From contig NZ_CALUCZ010000002.1 in NCBI RefSeq assembly GCF_943914685.1, positions 112,662 to 176,661 on the forward strand: a stretch of DNA of 64,000 nt, written 5' to 3'. Position 1 is the first letter of the stretch. Each line of letters begins with the position of its first letter. Origin of the DNA: an uncultured Mobiluncus sp. Lineage in GTDB: Bacteria; Actinomycetota; Actinomycetes; Actinomycetales; Actinomycetaceae. The translations under genes and the position numbers were made by a program. The notes beneath the pieces were generated by a model, which made no database searches, was not told the DNA's origin, and saw nothing but the letters and a program-made list of their open reading frames with translations. Of the stretch, positions 18,116 to 27,197 are shown piece after piece.

Positions 18116-19516
18116 ATGAAAAGCGTACCGAAGCTCATACACCGGTTCATAAGCATTTTTCTGCTCAGCTCTGTACTCATAATTTTACTGAACATTATTG
18201 CGTTTGTCGTACTCGTAGCAAACTACGCCCCCAGTGAAGATGCCTCTCCCTACACCATCGCCCGGGCGACTGGAAAAGCCTTACAGGTTTCTCCTCACGG
18301 GGAATATGCCTTATCAGATAGCATGTCCACAAAATTAACCGAGGCGAGAGCGTGGGCGTTTTTAATAGATAACGAGACATTAAAAGTCATCTGGAGAACC
18401 CCAAACACTCCTCAAACCATTCCAAATTCTTACACATTGTCAGATATAGCTGATTTGAGCACCGGGTATCTTGACGGCTACCCTACCTACACCGGCAGAA
18501 ATAATCATGGAGTGGTTGTAGTCGGATTTCCACACCATAGCTTTTGGAAACATTCCCAACCGAGCTGGAACTACAGTTTCATTTCTAACTTTCCGCAAAT
18601 CCTCCTGAGCATATTATCTATCAACGTCCTGTTGATCCTCGGAATTTATCTAACTGCTAACACCAAGTTCCTCAAGTCCGTCAACCCAATCACCAAGGGC
18701 ATACAACAGCTTTCCAAGGGAGAGAGTGTCTCTATCCCTGAGACTGGAGTCCTTTCGGAACTAGCCGCAAACATCAACTCTGCCTCTGACATATTGCAGC
18801 AGCAAAAAGAACAGTTGAGAAGGAAAGAAATCGCTAGAGCGAACTGGATTGCCGGGGTTTCCCACGATATCCGGACCCCGCTCTCGATGGTTATGGGCTT
18901 CGCTGGTCAGTTAGAAAATTCACCCCAGCTTTCGGTTCCAGACCGTAAAAAAGTGACGATGATTATCAAACAAAGTGAACGAATGAAGAACTTAATCCGA
19001 GACCTCAATCTCGCATCCAAGCTCGATTACAACATGCAACCACTGATGATTCAACCGCACAATGTTGTTGCCATCGTTCGACAGACAGTCGTAGATTTCA
19101 TAAATATGAATCTGCCAGATGGATTTTCGATAAAATGGCTCACTGACGAAAATCTAGCCTCTTGCAATGTCAATGTAGACCAGGATTTACTGCAACGAGC
19201 CCTCTCAAATCTGCTCTATAACAGCATCTCCCATAACGAAAATGGCTGCACGATATACGTATCCGTCTCTGCGCAACACAATAATTGCATTATCTGCGTC
19301 GAGGATGATGGAATAGGTGTTTCCGCTCCAGAATTAGAACAGCTCAACCATGCTTTGCATTATATGATTTGTGACACCAGCACCGCTGAACAGCGACATG
19401 GCTTAGGACTGCTCATCGTGCGACAGATTATCGACGCCTATAAAGGAACGGTCACGATAAGCCCCAGCAAACATGGCGGCTTAAAGGTGACTCTATCAAT
19501 ACCGCAGATTATTTAG
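18116..19516 (+). CDS. Sensor histidine kinase
   Basis: 466 residues. Two membrane segments (about residues 15–37 and 158–180) flank an extracytoplasmic sensor region of about 120 residues. A HAMP-like linker and the dimerisation domain follow, with the phospho-acceptor His250 in GVSHDIRTPLS, then the ATPase domain (N box LLYNSISHN, G1 EDDGIGV, G2 HGLGLLIV). It follows the response regulator by one base with AGGAG upstream. The medium-size sensor domain differs from the very short sensors of BceS-type kinases and fits direct peptide sensing (inference). Confidence 0.92.
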   Translation: MKSVPKLIHRFISIFLLSSVLIILLNIIAFVVLVANYAPSEDASPYTIARATGKALQVSPHGEYALSDSMSTKLTEARAWAFLIDNETLKVIWRTPNTPQTIPNSYTLSDIADLSTGYLDGYPTYTGRNNHGVVVVGFPHHSFWKHSQPSWNYSFISNFPQILLSILSINVLLILGIYLTANTKFLKSVNPITKGIQQLSKGESVSIPETGVLSELAANINSASDILQQQKEQLRRKEIARANWIAGVSHDIRTPLSMVMGFAGQLENSPQLSVPDRKKVTMIIKQSERMKNLIRDLNLASKLDYNMQPLMIQPHNVVAIVRQTVVDFINMNLPDGFSIKWLTDENLASCNVNVDQDLLQRALSNLLYNSISHNENGCTIYVSVSAQHNNCIICVEDDGIGVSAPELEQLNHALHYMICDTSTAEQRHGLGLLIVRQIIDAYKGTVTISPSKHGGLKVTLSIPQII

Positions 19517-19617
19517 TACCCACTCCCCTACTTTCACTATTCGCTACTCGGCACCCGCTTTTGCTTCATTGTGTGTTCCGGCACTCTCACCATCCCACCG
19601 TGCAATCAGCAGACATC

Positions 19618-19887
19618 TTATCCGCGCTTTCCCGGCGTACTGCAGGTTTTGGTGGCATAGAGAGCGAAAAGGTGCGAGACGATGCCTGCTTCATCACTAT
19701 CAGCCGGCAAGCCGTAAGCCGCCTCGACCACGCGGTCATTTTCGCGGTGCGCCGCCCGCAGCTCGACCGGCATCAAGTCGGGATCATAGAGCGTGGCGAG
19801 GGAAGCGTCTGGATAGAGCGCACGCGCCTCCAAAATCTCTTGCGCGCTTTGCTCTATATGCTCGCGCTCGGTAGAAGTTGCATCTGG
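19618..19887 (-). pseudogene. C-terminal remnant of a type IIL/MmeI-like restriction–modification enzyme
   Basis: The open frame is about 89 codons, bounded upstream by a stop at 19888–19890, with no plausible start. Its product resembles the extreme C-terminus of MmeI-type DNA methyltransferase/restriction proteins: SAQEILEARALYPDASL, TLYDPDLMPVELRAAH, then DRVVEAAYGL. The whole enzyme is normally about 900 residues, so more than 85% is missing. It lies directly downstream of drmC on the same strand. Assignment rests on pattern memory of this conserved tail. Confidence 0.6.
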
Positions 19888-19974
19888 TCAAAGCCGGTTT
19901 ACGCGTATGTACCACAATGTTTAGATGCCACTGCCCCCTTGTCAATCCATCCCACACTGGCATCACCTCCACAT

Positions 19975-20631
19975 TCACACTTCTCTGAATATCTTATTGG
20001 AGATAAGCTGTGCCATCACTTCGTAGAGTCGTTTAGCCATACACTCTGATTCAATCAGGGTTCCGAACTCAATGTTGCCTTGCTGTCCATGGTAAGACAG
20101 ATTTGCTGATGTTATCAGCGTATGTTTCATGTCCACGGAGATGACCTTGGCATGCAGTGCGGACATCTTGTCGTCCTCGTTACCGTAGTCATATAGCTTG
20201 AGGAATTGGCCCTTGTACCGCAGAAGCTTGTCTGCTTCTGTCTGTTTCTCAATGTTATTGATGAAGAACTCGACGAACACCTCTCCCTGGCTCTTGTCGA
20301 TAATCGTGTCTATCAGCCCGGAGAAATAAGAAGAAAGAGAGTATCCGGTTATCAGGATGTTCCGTTTCGCTCCTTCAAGCATGGACTGGACAACAGCCAT
20401 CGTAGGCTTCGCATTGATTCTGAATGAAGGCGGCGCGGTCACAACAAGCGAAACTTTATCGGTAGCCTCCCTAGTCATGGCGGTCCTGATAGTCTCGGCA
20501 ATTTCGCAACATTCCTGCTCAGACAAACCGGGATACTGTTTTCGCAAAACTTCCGACGCACTGTCAGTACCATTGGCAGCATCTGCCTTTATGGTATTCA
20601 ACAGCATGTCTCTCAAATCTCCACCTGACAC
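19975..20631 (-). CDS. drmC: DISARM protein DrmC, phospholipase-D-like
   Basis: 218 residues with one PLD-type HKD motif near the C-terminus (LHAKVISVD followed by TLITSANLS and an acidic GNIEFGTLIES), the arrangement expected for DrmC. DrmC is a core but often dispensable DISARM component. The frame starts with a GTG at 20631 and overlaps the end of drmB by 19 bp; an ATG at 20607 is an alternative start. The gene closes the minus-strand run methyltransferase–drmA–drmB–drmC. Confidence 0.82.
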   Translation of the reverse strand: MSGGDLRDMLLNTIKADAANGTDSASEVLRKQYPGLSEQECCEIAETIRTAMTREATDKVSLVVTAPPSFRINAKPTMAVVQSMLEGAKRNILITGYSLSSYFSGLIDTIIDKSQGEVFVEFFINNIEKQTEADKLLRYKGQFLKLYDYGNEDDKMSALHAKVISVDMKHTLITSANLSYHGQQGNIEFGTLIESECMAKRLYEVMAQLISNKIFREV

Positions 20632-22412
20632 AGCCCATTCACCAGCTCTCTCAAATACGAGGTCTCCTCGCGTCCCGAAAGGGGAACCACTAGCCCCCGG
20701 TCAAGCATCCTGTTTCCGTTTTCGCAGGCAGTTTCCGATATCATGCAGCAGGAATGACATGCCGCTCCGTTCGAGTTCTTTCCGGCGGGAAGCGTGTTCA
20801 TACATTCCGGATCATTCGTGCATATCAAGGCTTCCTGGAACGCGTCCCGCATGAGGTTTGTCATCTGGTCTGCCGTACCAAGTTCCACAAGACCTCCGAG
20901 AGAGCCTTCTGCGCCAGAGCTCGCCGTGTAGAGCAAAATACCTGCCATATTTTCGCCGAAGTAGATTCTCTCCCTTATTGCTGCAGAGGAGTATCCCGAC
21001 GACATGGCCATCTGCTTGATGAGAAGATGAGAAAAGGCATGCATGAGGACGTAAACAGCGTCACGATCCGCCTTTATCGCCCAGCCTTTTGACTCGCAAT
21101 ATTCCCTGTAGGAGGCTGCGTACTTTTCTGAGATACTCTTCATCTGTGGAGCACCCAGCCATTCCTCAATGGTCTGCCTGTTGAATTCGATGAAGATTCC
21201 CTCGCCGTTGACTTCAACGGCAGGAAGCCAGCGTTCATCTCTGCCTTTCGTCAAGTAAACAACATTCAGCTGTTCATCCGCTTCAGGGTCGGGCGCGTCA
21301 ACCCGTGTGAAACCAAGAAGCACTCGCACTTCACGCAGTCTCGTGATGCGGATGATTCGCTTGAAGTAGCGGCTGAAGTATCCCGGCAATGGATCTTCCT
21401 CAGCCTTGAAATACTTCTTGTTGGACTGGTACGCCAAATCATCGTGATGGGTTATGGCTTCATACTCCATCCGCTTAATTTCCGTGAATTCCTTGGTGCT
21501 TCTCCTACGCCGCTCATACGCTTCATCGAATTCCTCGCGGGTATAAGTGGAAAAATATTGTTTATAACTCAGTTGAAGGCCGTCTTCTTCGGTTTTGCCT
21601 AATTCGACAGCATCTTTTTTCTTCTGCTCAATATCACGAAGATGCTCGTCTATCAGGTTGTCCAGCGGATTAACCCAAGGTGGGATGGATATAGCGCTTC
21701 TGGTCACTGCAAAATATACATTCGATGCGCCGCGCTGTGAAGGGATGACCGGCTTTTCACAATGTTCACGTCTGCTGTTGTGGGGTCGGAAGGGGTGAAT
21801 GCCGCTGCACGGCAGTTCCTCAAAGTTCTGAGCCTGTGTAGCACCGCTCATGCTCCTCTTTGCGCCACAGCAACACTCCACCCACATATCCGAAAGAGTC
21901 GATGTATTTCCAGTGGAGTACATTTTCAGCCTGTCGTGGCAGTCAGTATTTCCATGATGAACCCACCATCTCCAGGGGAAATCAGACATGTGCCCGTTTT
22001 CACAGATTGTGATAAAACGTGCAGGATAAGCACTCCGGTTGCAGTTGAGGTCGGGGCACTTGACACCATATTTCAAATACTGGTCAAGACTATAGTTGAT
22101 AATGTCTCTTGCATCAAATAGTCTCCCGCATTGGGAGCAAACATGCCAGTAAGGAAAAGTAACGACGGGTATGTCATCCTTAGAGACGGATTTGTCACCC
22201 TCAGATATAGTTTTCGGCATATAGAAAGCACCAACATTCAGGTATGATGCAAGCCGTTCGTCTATGATTTTTTCTCCTTTGTTCTTCCAGTACGGGATAT
22301 CCAGAATAATCACAGAGTCTTTTACTGCATCTACAACTGATCCCGGTCCGAAAGTTGTAATAATCTGATTCGGACGCAACTCGCCAAGTTTGTTATTATA
22401 ATATCCAGCCAT
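20613..22412 (-). CDS. drmB: DISARM protein DrmB (DUF1998 domain)
   Basis: 599 residues. The N-terminal part begins LGELRPNQIITTFGPGSVVD, typical of DrmB, and carries a cysteine cluster of zinc-finger type (CSQCGRLFD, CPDLNC, CENGHMSDFPW). The C-terminal DUF1998 region holds HAFSHLLIKQMAMSSGY and a second cysteine set (ACHSCCMISETACENG). DrmB works with the DrmA helicase and is needed for DISARM. I use the ATG at 22412, two bases past the drmA stop, not the longer frame that runs back into drmA. Confidence 0.85.
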   Translation of the reverse strand: MAGYYNNKLGELRPNQIITTFGPGSVVDAVKDSVIILDIPYWKNKGEKIIDERLASYLNVGAFYMPKTISEGDKSVSKDDIPVVTFPYWHVCSQCGRLFDARDIINYSLDQYLKYGVKCPDLNCNRSAYPARFITICENGHMSDFPWRWWVHHGNTDCHDRLKMYSTGNTSTLSDMWVECCCGAKRSMSGATQAQNFEELPCSGIHPFRPHNSRREHCEKPVIPSQRGASNVYFAVTRSAISIPPWVNPLDNLIDEHLRDIEQKKKDAVELGKTEEDGLQLSYKQYFSTYTREEFDEAYERRRRSTKEFTEIKRMEYEAITHHDDLAYQSNKKYFKAEEDPLPGYFSRYFKRIIRITRLREVRVLLGFTRVDAPDPEADEQLNVVYLTKGRDERWLPAVEVNGEGIFIEFNRQTIEEWLGAPQMKSISEKYAASYREYCESKGWAIKADRDAVYVLMHAFSHLLIKQMAMSSGYSSAAIRERIYFGENMAGILLYTASSGAEGSLGGLVELGTADQMTNLMRDAFQEALICTNDPECMNTLPAGKNSNGAACHSCCMISETACENGNRMLDRGLVVPLSGREETSYLRELVNGLCQVEI

Positions 22413-22413
22413 A

Positions 22414-23427
22414 TTATTTCTCCGTGTAATAGTACATGTTTGCTGCACTTTCAACCTCACGCATTGACCGCAGGGTAGGCTTGTAGCTGTCCTTATGCGG
22501 CTCGTTGTAAGAATATATCAGTATCTTGTAATTATCCGGATTCGCACTGTAGAACAGAGGCTGGGAATCCGCTGCCTTGCGTTTCCACCATCCGATGAAC
22601 TGGTCAATTTCCTCATCAGCGTCTGCCCGCGCGGACGGCTTAACGATGATTATCCGGTCAAGAATCATTTCCTTCACGGCATCAATCTGCTCCTGAGACA
22701 GGGAGCTGATTTTTCTGGCACCCTTATTGTTGGCCATCTGCGAATGACTCAGCCTTATCGCAGAAACAACTAGGGCATGCAGAACCCGATCGCGCGCCCT
22801 TGCTGAGAAAGGCGTGGCAGTCGTGCCTTCCACAAACCTGTAGAGCTGCGCATGGTAGCCCGTAAAGTTCTCGTAATGCGACAAGTCACGCGGACGGTAT
22901 GCGTTATACAGCGTCACGACGAGTCCTGGATGCGCACGCCCGATACGGCTTGTCGACTGAATATACTCGGAGTTCTGCTTTGGCTGACCTGTCACAACCA
23001 TAAGTCCGAGGCGATCTACATCCATGCCGACGGCAATCATGTTTGTTGCAACGGCCGTGTCAATGTGATTCTTTTCTGTATAAGGAAGCTCGAGCTGATT
23101 GAGTTTTTCCGGTATTTTCCATGTTGGCATACGGGATGTTATCTCTTCGTTCTTATTCAGAAACCTGCGATGTTTGTGATTGTATCGTTTCCAAATACGC
23201 TTGATTCTGGCGGGGATATCGTCCTGCAGAAGCCGTACAGCACCGCCAAGCTCACGGATACTGTTGAAGTATCCGATCAGGCTGTAGTACGGATCGATGA
23301 CATCCTTCCACTCATCCTGCTGGGAAAGATTGCCGACTGTCTGCAGGATGACGGCATAGATTCTCAAAAGCGCTGTCTTCGCAGACTGCCCGGGAGCACA
23401 TATCCCGACATATTTCCGGAACGGATT
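22414..23427 (-). pseudogene. drmA: C-terminal part of DrmA-like helicase, cut off by an in-frame stop
   Basis: This stretch continues the upstream helicase frame directly after a TAA at 23428–23430. The codons behind the stop still read drmA-like sequence (NPFRKYVGICAPGQSAKTAL), so the break is a single nonsense codon, not a frameshift. It encodes the second RecA-like domain, with helicase motif VI (SEYIQSTSRIGRA) and the drmA-type tail. There is no ATG or clear ribosome-binding site near its start; a TTG at 23367 is the first possible initiator. Without readthrough it would not be made as part of DrmA. Confidence 0.8.
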
Positions 23428-25722
23428 TTACTCAACCGGAATTTCACGTATAAAGAAACTGTCACCTATCTCAAAGCCATTCGGTGGGAACTGCGTCGTT
23501 GCCTTTCTGGCGTACAAGCTCTTCACCTGATTGCCTGCATTCTTGATTGTTGCCGTAGAGACCACGTACTTCGGTTTAATTCCATCATGCGTACACATGC
23601 CCTCGATAATTGTCTCATATGCACCATAGACCGTGCCGAGAGGGCCGGTAATCAGATGAAGCTCATCCTGGATAATCAGCTCCGGGGGGAGGAATGGCCC
23701 CACCAGCTCAACGTTTGCATCATGAGGACTGTCATATTTCGGATGTTCTGCACCGGTCGCGACATATCCGTCGCTGCTGCACTTGCCGTTAACTCTTCCG
23801 AACAGAGCATTTGTGTTCTCATCCCAGGGCAAATTTGCGAACTTGTCAACTGTTGACAGAATGATAGTCGGACACTTCGCGTAAATTTCCTCATCCACCA
23901 AGTACACTGGAATCGGAATGGGTTTTTTAGAATATTTATAGAACGTGCAGTGCTCGTCCGAACAATAAATTTCCACAGACATCCTGTCTGGATTAATATC
24001 GAACTCACTTTCTGTAAGCGGTTTTCCACAGAACGGACAAGTAGGAAGCTGCTTATAAATCAGTTTTCTCTGATTTGTTGCTTCATAGGGCTTTCCCGAA
24101 TTTTCCTTTAGGGATTTAAATTTGTTTGGAGTCACCTGACCGCCAACCCAGAAGCCGATACTGATGGGCTCCTTGCCGAACTTCGGATATGTCTGCCTTC
24201 TGACATACTCAGCCGCGACAACCATTTTGGTGATGCGGTCACGCTGCTGTGTCGTCAGCAGACGGAGCGTGTAGCGAAGTATTATGGTCACACCTCCGTC
24301 CCGGTTGTATTCGTCAGTATCAGAGGCTCTCAGCCGCCTGTTGGCGATGGTGAAGGCCATAAGTCCGAGATAAGCTTCCGTTTTTCCGCCGCCGGTCGGG
24401 AAGTACAGTAGGTCAACAATGTCACGTTCCGGGTCTTTGGGATTCACAATACCCTTGAGGTTCATCAGGATGAAGGCAATCTGGAACGGTCTCCAAGCGA
24501 ACTCGTTCTCGGGGTTATCCGGATTGACGAACTCCCTGAAGCTGCATACGACTCCCTTGCCGTGCTTCTTCGCGTAATTTTTGATGCTGTTCTGCATGAA
24601 AATCACTTTATTCATGAAAGTGAACGCGTCGAATGAGATGTCGTCCGTCTCGATGATATGGATACCTTCCCGGATTCTGCGCAAAGCATCCCGGCAGTGA
24701 TTAATAACTGTATTTCCGATTTTCTCGCTGAACTTCGAATCGTTCATTCTGGGACTACCGACGAGCGTGTTATTAATCCATTTCTCATATGAGTCAGCGA
24801 GCGTGTTGAGTTTCTGTATGGTTTCCGATTTCTTACCTTTATCTGCCATCTGCCGGGTCGAGAAGTACATGGGGTCAAATCCCTTGAGTGCGGCACTGAC
24901 ACCGGGATACTCATATTCCGGAATAAACGCAGATTTAATATAGTTAGTGCGACCATTTTCGGTCTTTCCCCATAAGGCGGAACAGCCTCTGCCACGTCCC
25001 ATGATTGGGCGTTGCTCGAAGTAGAACTCGTCTGGTGCAAGTACATTCCGGCAAATATGCTCCGCGATGAAGACCGACGAACCGTCCTCTGCGCGGGCCT
25101 TGATTCCGACCTGGAACATCAGTCCCTCGACGTCGCTGGACGGATTGCTCCGCTTGTTCACTACATAGGCACTGACGAGCGAATAGCCGTCCTTCAGCGG
25201 AATTCTTGACACGTGGACGTGAACGTTCGGATCCTGTACTAGCGGATAATCCCTTGTGCGGCTGAAATCGCTGAATTTTACTCGGACGGTTTCCTTCTCC
25301 GGGATTCTATTGTAAACCGTTCGGCTGTGTTCCTTTTCGTCGTTTCCGATATTCTCCTCGGTCGAGTGGACATAGTCGCCCCATGTCACATCCAGACAGA
25401 TGCCGTCGAGACTGCTCTCCACATAGAAGCTGATGCCGATGGATGATGGGAGCTGGAACCTGATGGTGGAGATAGGTTCGTTGTCGTCGTCCTCCCCTGC
25501 TGTAAAGTCTTCGTTCTTGTAGTAATCGATGTCCGCTTCGATTTCTTGCTCGTTCTCGTCCGGCGCGTTCTCGTCGCGCTGCGGTTCAAGCATACCGACA
25601 AGGTAGGAGTAACGCGGGTTCTCGTCCAGTACTTCTTTCGGATCGAGCGGGCCAATGAGGTCGGTCCTGATTGCGTCTATTATTTTCTGCCGTACTTCAG
25701 CATATTTGGATCTGTCAGCCAT
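23428..25722 (-). CDS. drmA: N-terminal part of DrmA-like helicase (truncated by stop)
   Basis: 764 residues from an ATG with a strong GGAGGGG site. It holds the large N-terminal region of DrmA and the first RecA-like domain: Walker A PTGGGKTEAYLG, Walker B IIQDELHLI, motif III STATI, and a four-cysteine pair between them (CPFCGKP and CSDEHC). Intact DrmA is about 1,000–1,300 residues; with the following part this gene would encode about 1,100. DrmA is the DISARM helicase-like translocase core. The stop lies between the two RecA domains, so this product alone lacks motif VI. Confidence 0.83.
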   Translation of the reverse strand: MADRSKYAEVRQKIIDAIRTDLIGPLDPKEVLDENPRYSYLVGMLEPQRDENAPDENEQEIEADIDYYKNEDFTAGEDDDNEPISTIRFQLPSSIGISFYVESSLDGICLDVTWGDYVHSTEENIGNDEKEHSRTVYNRIPEKETVRVKFSDFSRTRDYPLVQDPNVHVHVSRIPLKDGYSLVSAYVVNKRSNPSSDVEGLMFQVGIKARAEDGSSVFIAEHICRNVLAPDEFYFEQRPIMGRGRGCSALWGKTENGRTNYIKSAFIPEYEYPGVSAALKGFDPMYFSTRQMADKGKKSETIQKLNTLADSYEKWINNTLVGSPRMNDSKFSEKIGNTVINHCRDALRRIREGIHIIETDDISFDAFTFMNKVIFMQNSIKNYAKKHGKGVVCSFREFVNPDNPENEFAWRPFQIAFILMNLKGIVNPKDPERDIVDLLYFPTGGGKTEAYLGLMAFTIANRRLRASDTDEYNRDGGVTIILRYTLRLLTTQQRDRITKMVVAAEYVRRQTYPKFGKEPISIGFWVGGQVTPNKFKSLKENSGKPYEATNQRKLIYKQLPTCPFCGKPLTESEFDINPDRMSVEIYCSDEHCTFYKYSKKPIPIPVYLVDEEIYAKCPTIILSTVDKFANLPWDENTNALFGRVNGKCSSDGYVATGAEHPKYDSPHDANVELVGPFLPPELIIQDELHLITGPLGTVYGAYETIIEGMCTHDGIKPKYVVSTATIKNAGNQVKSLYARKATTQFPPNGFEIGDSFFIREIPVE

Positions 25723-25762
25723 TATCCCCTCCTTGATTGGATGTGCTGTTCAGAGTGTGTAT

Positions 25763-25912
25763 TTACAGGTATTTACCGGTTGTGGTCTCCACGATAAAGT
25801 CCTGGTAATACTGCTGTCCGTTCTCCCAGAATAAACCAATCTAGTTCGGCAGCGGCTTAATCCAGCGAATCACGTTCGGATTCTCGCGTAGAAGCAGATT
25901 TCCTTTTTCACT
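25763..25912 (-). pseudogene. Decayed C-terminal fragment of a PD-(D/E)XK/type III restriction-like protein
   Basis: In the gap between the methyltransferase and drmA, one minus-strand frame reads GNLLLRENPNVIRWIKPLPN, a TAG (25841–25843), then IGLFWENGQQYYQDFIVETT and GKYL, ending in TAA at 25763–25765. The pattern RW.KP, W.NG..Y.(P)DF.VET...YL is the nuclease-like C-terminal signature of type III restriction subunits and related helicases. Two stops and the loss of everything upstream and downstream mark it as a relic. It has no start codon of its own. Confidence 0.55.
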
Positions 25913-27197
25913 ACTGACCACCTGTATCCTCCTTGCGAAGCTGTGTAAAAATGCCCTCTGCGATGCCTCTTGCCATCAAAGGCGGTACTGCATTACCAAT
26001 CTGCACGAACTGCGATGTGCGCGGCCCTTCGAAGTAGAAGTTGTCCGGGAAAGACTGCACGCGCGCTGCCTCCCGCACCGTGATGGAACGGTGCTGTTTG
26101 ATATCAGGGTGGATGAAATAGTGGCCGTCCTTGGAAAGGTGCGCCAGTATCGTATGGCAACAGTGCTCGTCCCCCTCAACGACCTTGAAGCGGTCGGTGA
26201 AGGATTGCCGGTTCTTGTGTGTTTTCAGTTCCTCGGGCAGGTCGTTGTAATTGAGGCGCTGGTGCCCGTTATTCCAGAGTTCTATCGCTTTTTTGTATAT
26301 CTTGATGTCCCGTTCATTGTTTGGTCTACACTCCTGCAGGGTCAGAACATCATCCTTCGTGCGGATGCCTGTTTCTGTCACGTATCTGCTCGGCTTTCTC
26401 TTCGAATACGTGCTGTCACTTTCTTCAGGACGAAGTTCCGGAAGGTCTGTGAAGAGATCATTCACCACGGCATCGATTTCTTTCGCAATGAAGTCTGGAT
26501 ACGCTAGGCCGCTGTTCTTAAGCCAACCGACGATAATCATTCTCCGCCTGTTCTGGAGGACTCCGAAGAAATGCGCGTTCTGCTCCCTGCACTCGATTTC
26601 GTATCCGACTCGTTTTAAGTACATCTGCAGATTCTTCCAGATGGTACCTCGCTGCGCGGATTCGATGTCAGTGACGTTTTCGAACACGAACATACGTGGC
26701 TGATATTTCTTAAGGAAACGCGCGTAGAGCTTGTACAGATAGTTGCGCGGATCATCCTTCATCGGGACTTCCATGTGGCTGCTCTGGGCTCTGCCGACGA
26801 GGGAGTATGCCTGGCACGGCGGACCACCGACAATCACGTCTATTCTTTCGATTTCGCGCATCCTCATGATGTCATCAATGGTTCTGAAGACTGCGGGAAG
26901 CGTTTCAACAGACAGCGTCTCGTTGATGATGGTCTTCGTCACGGAGGCTGGAAGCGGCTGGATGAATTCATCCCGGCTGATCTTCCCGGAGAGGTACTGT
27001 TTGTAAGGGGCAAGATTGCCTGCGTTCTTGAGGTAGTAGTATGCGCTGCGGGTTTCGAGCGTCTTTGCGGCATACTCATTCATCTCGACATGAGCAACCG
27101 GACTGAAGCCTGCCTGAAGGAATCCCTCGGACAGGCCTCCCGCTCCGGCAAATAGGTCGATGAAATTGTAGCTGCTCTGTTTATCCGCCTGCGGCAT
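25911..27197 (-). CDS. drmMII: DNA cytosine-5 methyltransferase (DrmMII type)
   Basis: 428 residues with the cytosine-C5 methyltransferase motifs in order: I (DLFAGAGGLSEGF), IV with the catalytic cysteine (GGPPCQAYS), VI (FENV), VIII (QNRRRMIIVG), the target-recognition region, IX (REAARVQSFPD) and X (IGNAVPPLMA). It looks intact, with GAGGAAGG ahead of the ATG at 27197. DISARM class 2 uses such a methyltransferase to mark host DNA. It lies upstream of drmA with a 188-bp gap that holds a gene relic. As an isolated active enzyme it would still methylate the chromosome. Confidence 0.9.
   Translation of the reverse strand: MPQADKQSSYNFIDLFAGAGGLSEGFLQAGFSPVAHVEMNEYAAKTLETRSAYYYLKNAGNLAPYKQYLSGKISRDEFIQPLPASVTKTIINETLSVETLPAVFRTIDDIMRMREIERIDVIVGGPPCQAYSLVGRAQSSHMEVPMKDDPRNYLYKLYARFLKKYQPRMFVFENVTDIESAQRGTIWKNLQMYLKRVGYEIECREQNAHFFGVLQNRRRMIIVGWLKNSGLAYPDFIAKEIDAVVNDLFTDLPELRPEESDSTYSKRKPSRYVTETGIRTKDDVLTLQECRPNNERDIKIYKKAIELWNNGHQRLNYNDLPEELKTHKNRQSFTDRFKVVEGDEHCCHTILAHLSKDGHYFIHPDIKQHRSITVREAARVQSFPDNFYFEGPRTSQFVQIGNAVPPLMARGIAEGIFTQLRKEDTGGQ

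Noticed and set aside
23367..23430. Frameshift as cause of the drmA interruption, or a second independent gene
   Set aside because: Both parts are in the same frame and the 20 codons in between read like DrmA. The second part has only a TTG and no clear ribosome-binding site.
22852..23856. 334-codon plus-strand frame across the drmA break
   Set aside because: It covers the drmA interruption on the opposite strand, but its product looks like antisense translation and the minus strand carries helicase motifs on both sides.
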